From the NCBI GenBank assembly GCA_020635395.1, contig JACJZV010000002.1:310001-374000 (forward strand): DNA of 64,000 nt, given 5' to 3'. This DNA comes from Flavobacteriales bacterium. Lineage in GTDB: Bacteria > Bacteroidota > Bacteroidia > NS11-12g > UBA9320. Shown here in pieces: positions 60,945 to 64,000 of the stretch. Positions within the stretch are counted from its first letter, which is position 1, and every line of letters begins with the position of its first letter. The position numbers and the translations under genes were made by a program. The notes under the pieces are model-generated. The model had not been told where the DNA came from, did no database searches, and worked only from the letters and a program-made list of their open reading frames with translations.

Positions 60945-62393
60945 ATGAAACGAATTTTTAAAACAGTCATTTTCATTTCAGTTTGCCTATTCGGGCATAT
61001 AGCAAATGCACAACAAACGCCGTTGTATTCACAATTCTATTTTAACAAGTTCATGTATAATCCGGCTATGGCTGGAGAAAATGAGGTAACAGATTGGAAT
61101 CTATTCGGAAGAAAACAATACTCAAAAACCAACGGTTTTAACACTGGTGGTCTCGCTGTTCAAGGTTTAATTGGTGAGTCCAAGGTGGGTTTGGGTCTTT
61201 CTTTGGTAAGCGATGGAAACTTGCTTCAAACAAGACAAACAGCTTATGGAAACTACGCTTATCATATACCATTAGGCAACGAAAACAAGCTATCTTTGGG
61301 CTTTGCCTTGGGGGTAATAAACAATCGATTTAATACAAACAATTTTATTACCACCGACCCTAATGACCCCAATTTAGCGTTGCTCAACAGCAGACCAGGT
61401 GCAATTGTTGATGCCGCTTTTGGAGCCAATTTCAAATCAAACGGTTTTCAGTTGGGTTTTTCAGTGCCACAGTTTTTAAGCAACTCACAAGATTTTACCG
61501 ACCATCAACAAACCAACGTAAAATACGACATGTTGAATCATTTTAATTTGATAACCTCTTATGATATTTGGGTGAATGATAATCTAAAGATTCAACCACT
61601 TCTGCTGTATAGAAGAGCCAAAAACGCTCCTGGTCAGTTTGATTTTAATGTAATGGCCGACTGGATGAAAAAAGGTTGGTTGGGTGCAGCAATCCGTCAG
61701 GGCTATGGGGTTTCGGCAATGGGAGGTTTGAAAATTGCCGAAAAAGTTCGATTCGGATATTCATACGATTGGTCAACTGGGCAATACAGCTCGGCATTGG
61801 GCGGCACGCATGAAGTGCTTGTTGGTTCCAGCCTTGATTATGGAAATTCTTCAGGAAATGAAGACAAAAAATTGGCAGAAATTCAGAAAAAAATGGCCGA
61901 TGAACAGGCACAAAAAGATAAAGAACAAGAATTAAGGATAAAAGAACTTGAGTCGAAAGTAGCTGAAGTGGGCAATAAAACCGCAAAAAGAGACACGGTA
62001 TATGTTGTAGAAAAAAACCAAAATTCCGCAAAAACAACCGAGACTACCACAACAAAAACGAGTTCTTCCGGGTCGAACACAACAAAAACTACAACATCTA
62101 CTCCAACTCCTTCAACAAATACCACACCTGCAACTGAAGGTTCAGACAACTCAGGCACACGCACTCCTGGCGAGTTTATTGTGGTAGCAGGAGCATTTTC
62201 TACCGAAAGCAATGCCACCATTTATTTTAATCAATTAGTAAATAAAGGCTATAGCCCATACATGCACTACAATAAAGAAAATGGAACATACTATGTTCAT
62301 TTAGGCAAATACTACTTTAAAGAAGAGGCGGCGGAATATGCCAGAAACAATTCTAAGAACAATGTTAAACTTTGGGTTAAAACACTGAAATAA
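60945..62393 (+). CDS. PorP/SprF-family T9SS protein fused to a SPOR domain
   Basis: The 482-residue protein has a signal peptide (MKRIFKTVIFISVCLFGHIA, cleavage near NAQQ) and an N-terminal PorP/SprF barrel (TPLYSQFYFNKFMYNPAMAG, the family signature). After about residue 310 comes a charged coiled-coil (LAEIQKKMADEQAQKDKEQE), a Thr/Ser/Pro linker (residues about 363-410) and a C-terminal SPOR-like domain (EFIVVAGAFSTESNATIYF ... YYVHLGKYYFKEEAA). SprF-type proteins work with one specific cargo protein, here probably the giant type B protein upstream. SPOR domains bind peptidoglycan, so the fusion could tie the barrel to the cell wall. Confidence 0.88.
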   Translation: MKRIFKTVIFISVCLFGHIANAQQTPLYSQFYFNKFMYNPAMAGENEVTDWNLFGRKQYSKTNGFNTGGLAVQGLIGESKVGLGLSLVSDGNLLQTRQTAYGNYAYHIPLGNENKLSLGFALGVINNRFNTNNFITTDPNDPNLALLNSRPGAIVDAAFGANFKSNGFQLGFSVPQFLSNSQDFTDHQQTNVKYDMLNHFNLITSYDIWVNDNLKIQPLLLYRRAKNAPGQFDFNVMADWMKKGWLGAAIRQGYGVSAMGGLKIAEKVRFGYSYDWSTGQYSSALGGTHEVLVGSSLDYGNSSGNEDKKLAEIQKKMADEQAQKDKEQELRIKELESKVAEVGNKTAKRDTVYVVEKNQNSAKTTETTTTKTSSSGSNTTKTTTSTPTPSTNTTPATEGSDNSGTRTPGEFIVVAGAFSTESNATIYFNQLVNKGYSPYMHYNKENGTYYVHLGKYYFKEEAAEYARNNSKNNVKLWVKTLK

Positions 62394-62403
62394 TACGAAG
62401 GTA

Positions 62404-62434
62404 GATTCTGAACCTACAATAAGAACTCAGAATC
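62404..62434. repeat. Inverted repeat GATTCTGA/TCAGAATC between PorP and the epimerase gene
   Basis: A perfect 8-bp stem with a 15-base loop, 10 bases after the PorP stop and 8 bases before the next promoter box. It is not followed by a T run; it could be a weak terminator or a regulatory site. Confidence 0.4.
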
Positions 62435-62441
62435 AAATTCC

Positions 62442-62449
62442 TATCTTTG
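62442..62449 (+). promoter_or_regulatory. -7 promoter box TATCTTTG of the epimerase operon
   Basis: Exact TAnnTTTG match 42 bases before the ATG at 62492. A frame opening at 62447 would begin inside the box, so the ATG at 62492 is preferred. Confidence 0.55.
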
Positions 62450-62491
62450 CTGTCGATTAAATATCGGATTTTGATTTCCGAAAAAAGTAGA

Positions 62492-63553
62492 ATGACAAAA
62501 ACACACTTTATTACCGGGGGTTGCGGTTTTGTTGGTCGCAACATGGCAAGAAGACTTTTCGATACTACCAACGACAACATCGTTTTAGTGGACGATTTAT
62601 CTATTGGCACCGAGCCCGAAACATGGTTCGACCAGCCCCTCGTCGATACTATTAATGGAGCAAAAATATACGGTGAAGATCGTCGGGTTCTGTTCTTTGA
62701 ATGCGACGTTCGAGATGTAATTCGAAATTTTCAAAGAGATACTTCCTACTTTAAACAATTCGGGTTTGACTTTGAGAGATTCAATGACGTATTTCATTTT
62801 GCAGCTATTGTAGGAGGTAGATTGAAAATTGATGGAGACCCCATGATGGTGGCTCAGGATTTAAGTATTGATGCCGAATTTTTTCAGTGGGTATGCACCA
62901 ACAAACCTGATAGAGTGCTTTATCCGAGCAGCAGTGCGGCCTATCCCGTTAGTAAACAAACAGAAGAATCTGCCATTGCGTTGAGAGAATCTGACATAGA
63001 TTTTAACAACATGGGTCAACCCGATATGACCTACGGTTGGTGCAAACTAACAGGTGAGTATCTTGCACATATTGCCGCCAAATATTACGATGTAAAAGTT
63101 ACCTGCATCCGACCCTTTTCTGGTTATGGCGAAGATCAAGATTTGAGCTATCCCATACCTGCAATTGCACTTAGAGCCGCATATAAGGAGGAACCTTTCG
63201 AGGTATGGGGAACAGGCTATCAAGGTCGTGATTTTGTTCATATTCAAGATGTTATTGATTGTATTTTGTTGGCAATGGACAAAATTCATGACGGCACAGC
63301 CATCAATATTGGTATGGGCAAGCTTACTTCGTTTAGAGAAATTATTGGTTTATTTACCAAGTTTGCAGGCTACAATCCCGAAATAAAAGCTCTTACCGAC
63401 AAACCAGTTGGCGTTCATAGCAGATACTGCAACATGGATTTTGTAAAAGAAAAATTGGGCTGGGAAGCCAAAATTAGCACAGAAGAAGGTATGCGAAGGG
63501 TGTATGAAAAAGCACTTGAAAGAGCAAAAGCCGGAGTAAAAAATAACACCTGA
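62492..63553 (+). CDS. NAD-dependent sugar epimerase/dehydratase (extended SDR)
   Basis: The 353-residue protein has the nucleotide loop GGCGFVGRNMARRL near its N-terminus, the SSSAAYPVSK segment and the YGWCK active-site Tyr-x3-Lys, then GRDFVHIQDVIDCILL, typical of extended short-chain dehydrogenases that act on nucleotide sugars. The exact substrate cannot be read. It is followed two bases later by a glycosyltransferase gene, so the pair probably makes and transfers a sugar for a surface glycan. Confidence 0.88.
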   Translation: MTKTHFITGGCGFVGRNMARRLFDTTNDNIVLVDDLSIGTEPETWFDQPLVDTINGAKIYGEDRRVLFFECDVRDVIRNFQRDTSYFKQFGFDFERFNDVFHFAAIVGGRLKIDGDPMMVAQDLSIDAEFFQWVCTNKPDRVLYPSSSAAYPVSKQTEESAIALRESDIDFNNMGQPDMTYGWCKLTGEYLAHIAAKYYDVKVTCIRPFSGYGEDQDLSYPIPAIALRAAYKEEPFEVWGTGYQGRDFVHIQDVIDCILLAMDKIHDGTAINIGMGKLTSFREIIGLFTKFAGYNPEIKALTDKPVGVHSRYCNMDFVKEKLGWEAKISTEEGMRRVYEKALERAKAGVKNNT

Positions 63554-63555
63554 TA

Positions 63556-64000
63556 ATGACAAAAACCGTTGTTTGTTTTGGCCCTGGGCCCAAGTTTAAA
63601 GGTGGGATGAGCAATTACAATACGTCACTTGCCAAAGCTCTCGACAGACAACCCGATACGAAAGTCCATATTGTATCTTGGACACAGCAGTATCCGGCCA
63701 TTGTGCCACGCGAATTTGTGGACAAGACAAGCAAGGCCGACTTTTTGAAAGGAACCAATATTGAGGTTACCTATTTAACCAACTACAACAATCCGTTTAG
63801 CTGGTTTAAAACAGCCAGATACATCAAAAATCTGGGTGCCGACAAAATGATTATTCAGTGGTCTATTGCCATTCAGGGTTTGCCTTTGGGAAGAATTATT
63901 AACTGGCTTCGACGAAATTCTAACATAGAAATAGTGGTTGATTTACATTTTGTTTTACAGAAAGAAAAAAGCAAAATTGATCGATTTATGTTGGCCATTG
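63556..64000 (+). CDS. Glycosyltransferase, N-terminal part (runs off the window)
   Basis: The visible 148 codons begin MTKTVVCFGPGPKFKGGMSN, then LAKALDRQPDTKVHIVSWTQ. A Gly-Gly-Met/x loop after the first strand followed by an Asn-helix is the pattern of GT-B-fold transferases of the GT4 type. The donor-binding half is beyond the edge, so neither donor nor acceptor can be named. It is two bases after the epimerase gene. Confidence 0.75.
   Translation, partial: MTKTVVCFGPGPKFKGGMSNYNTSLAKALDRQPDTKVHIVSWTQQYPAIVPREFVDKTSKADFLKGTNIEVTYLTNYNNPFSWFKTARYIKNLGADKMIIQWSIAIQGLPLGRIINWLRRNSNIEIVVDLHFVLQKEKSKIDRFMLAI

Noticed and set aside
1..64000. CRISPR arrays, rRNA genes, transposases, integrases or phage genes
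   Set aside because: None was seen on either strand. The only near-identical long repeats are the SUKH pair and the 108-bp array, and neither has the spacing of a CRISPR array.

Overview
The window comes from a Bacteroidota (Bacteroidetes) chromosome. The evidence is: type IX secretion system (T9SS) proteins (PorV/PorQ-type, PorP/SprF-type) with both type A and type B T9SS sorting domains; lipoproteins and outer-membrane beta-barrels throughout; -7 promoter boxes of the Bacteroidota form TAnnTTTG instead of E. coli-like boxes; and the short prolyl-tRNA synthetase ending in AKAY. Base composition is A+T-rich and coding density is high. The order within the phylum cannot be fixed from this sequence. 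No phage, integrase, transposase, CRISPR array or rRNA was seen.

Layout. 1-4 kb: the 5' end of an ECF sigma factor, an exonuclease/GIY-YIG nuclease, a beta-barrel protein and a CPBP-like membrane protein. 4-6.4 kb: a tightly coupled run (HEAT-like, 4-TM, MFS-like, 55-residue CxxC protein). 6.4-8.2 kb: an accessory patch with two near-identical SUKH (SMI1/KNR4) genes around a zinc-ribbon membrane protein. 8.2-16.7 kb: acetylating acetaldehyde dehydrogenase, uvrB, OmpA-family protein, radical SAM/SPASM protein, DUF2007 protein, a T9SS cargo protein and proS. 16.7-25.2 kb: a Ser/Pro/Arg-repeat lipoprotein, an OMPP1/FadL-like protein, an OxyR-like regulator, two small envelope proteins and a double AAA+ ATPase with duplicated N-terminal beta domains. 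25.3-25.7 kb: a tRNA-Ser/Pro/Arg cluster with a strong terminator. 25.8-34 kb: lipoproteins, ligA, a caspase-like lipoprotein candidate, a beta-barrel and radA. 34.2-36.6 kb: an ExbB / 4-TM / ExbD / ExbD operon. 36.7-45.3 kb: polyprenyl synthase, YbjQ-like protein, a TM miniprotein, a TSUP permease and a split molybdenum-cofactor locus (moaD, moaE on plus; moeB-rhodanese, mobB-mobA-like, moaC on minus) ending in menD, with a DEAD-box helicase between the halves. 45.3-54.1 kb: AcpH-like, PorV/Q-like, hydroxyacyl-CoA dehydrogenase, Rieske-like lipoprotein, lytic transglycosylase, hscA, LytTR response regulator. 54.1-54.45 kb: a gene-free repeat patch. 54.45-64 kb: odhB, a hypothetical, dapA, a giant T9SS type B cargo protein followed by PorP/SprF-SPOR, then a sugar epimerase and the start of a glycosyltransferase.

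How they fit together. The MoCo genes supply sulfur transfer, adenylation and nucleotide attachment for a molybdoenzyme not in the window (moaA and moeA are also absent). The T9SS components and their cargo are spread over several loci, as is usual in this phylum. Promoter boxes often sit only 4-6 nt before the start codon, which implies leaderless or almost leaderless mRNAs and helps to choose starts, including several GTG starts. Four of the ten convergent gene pairs overlap by exactly four bases at their stop codons.

No large unmistakable new system was found. The best candidates for undescribed biology are the double AAA+ fusion coupled to an envelope protein, the SUKH duplication patch, the caspase-like lipoprotein, and the altered MoCo enzymes.
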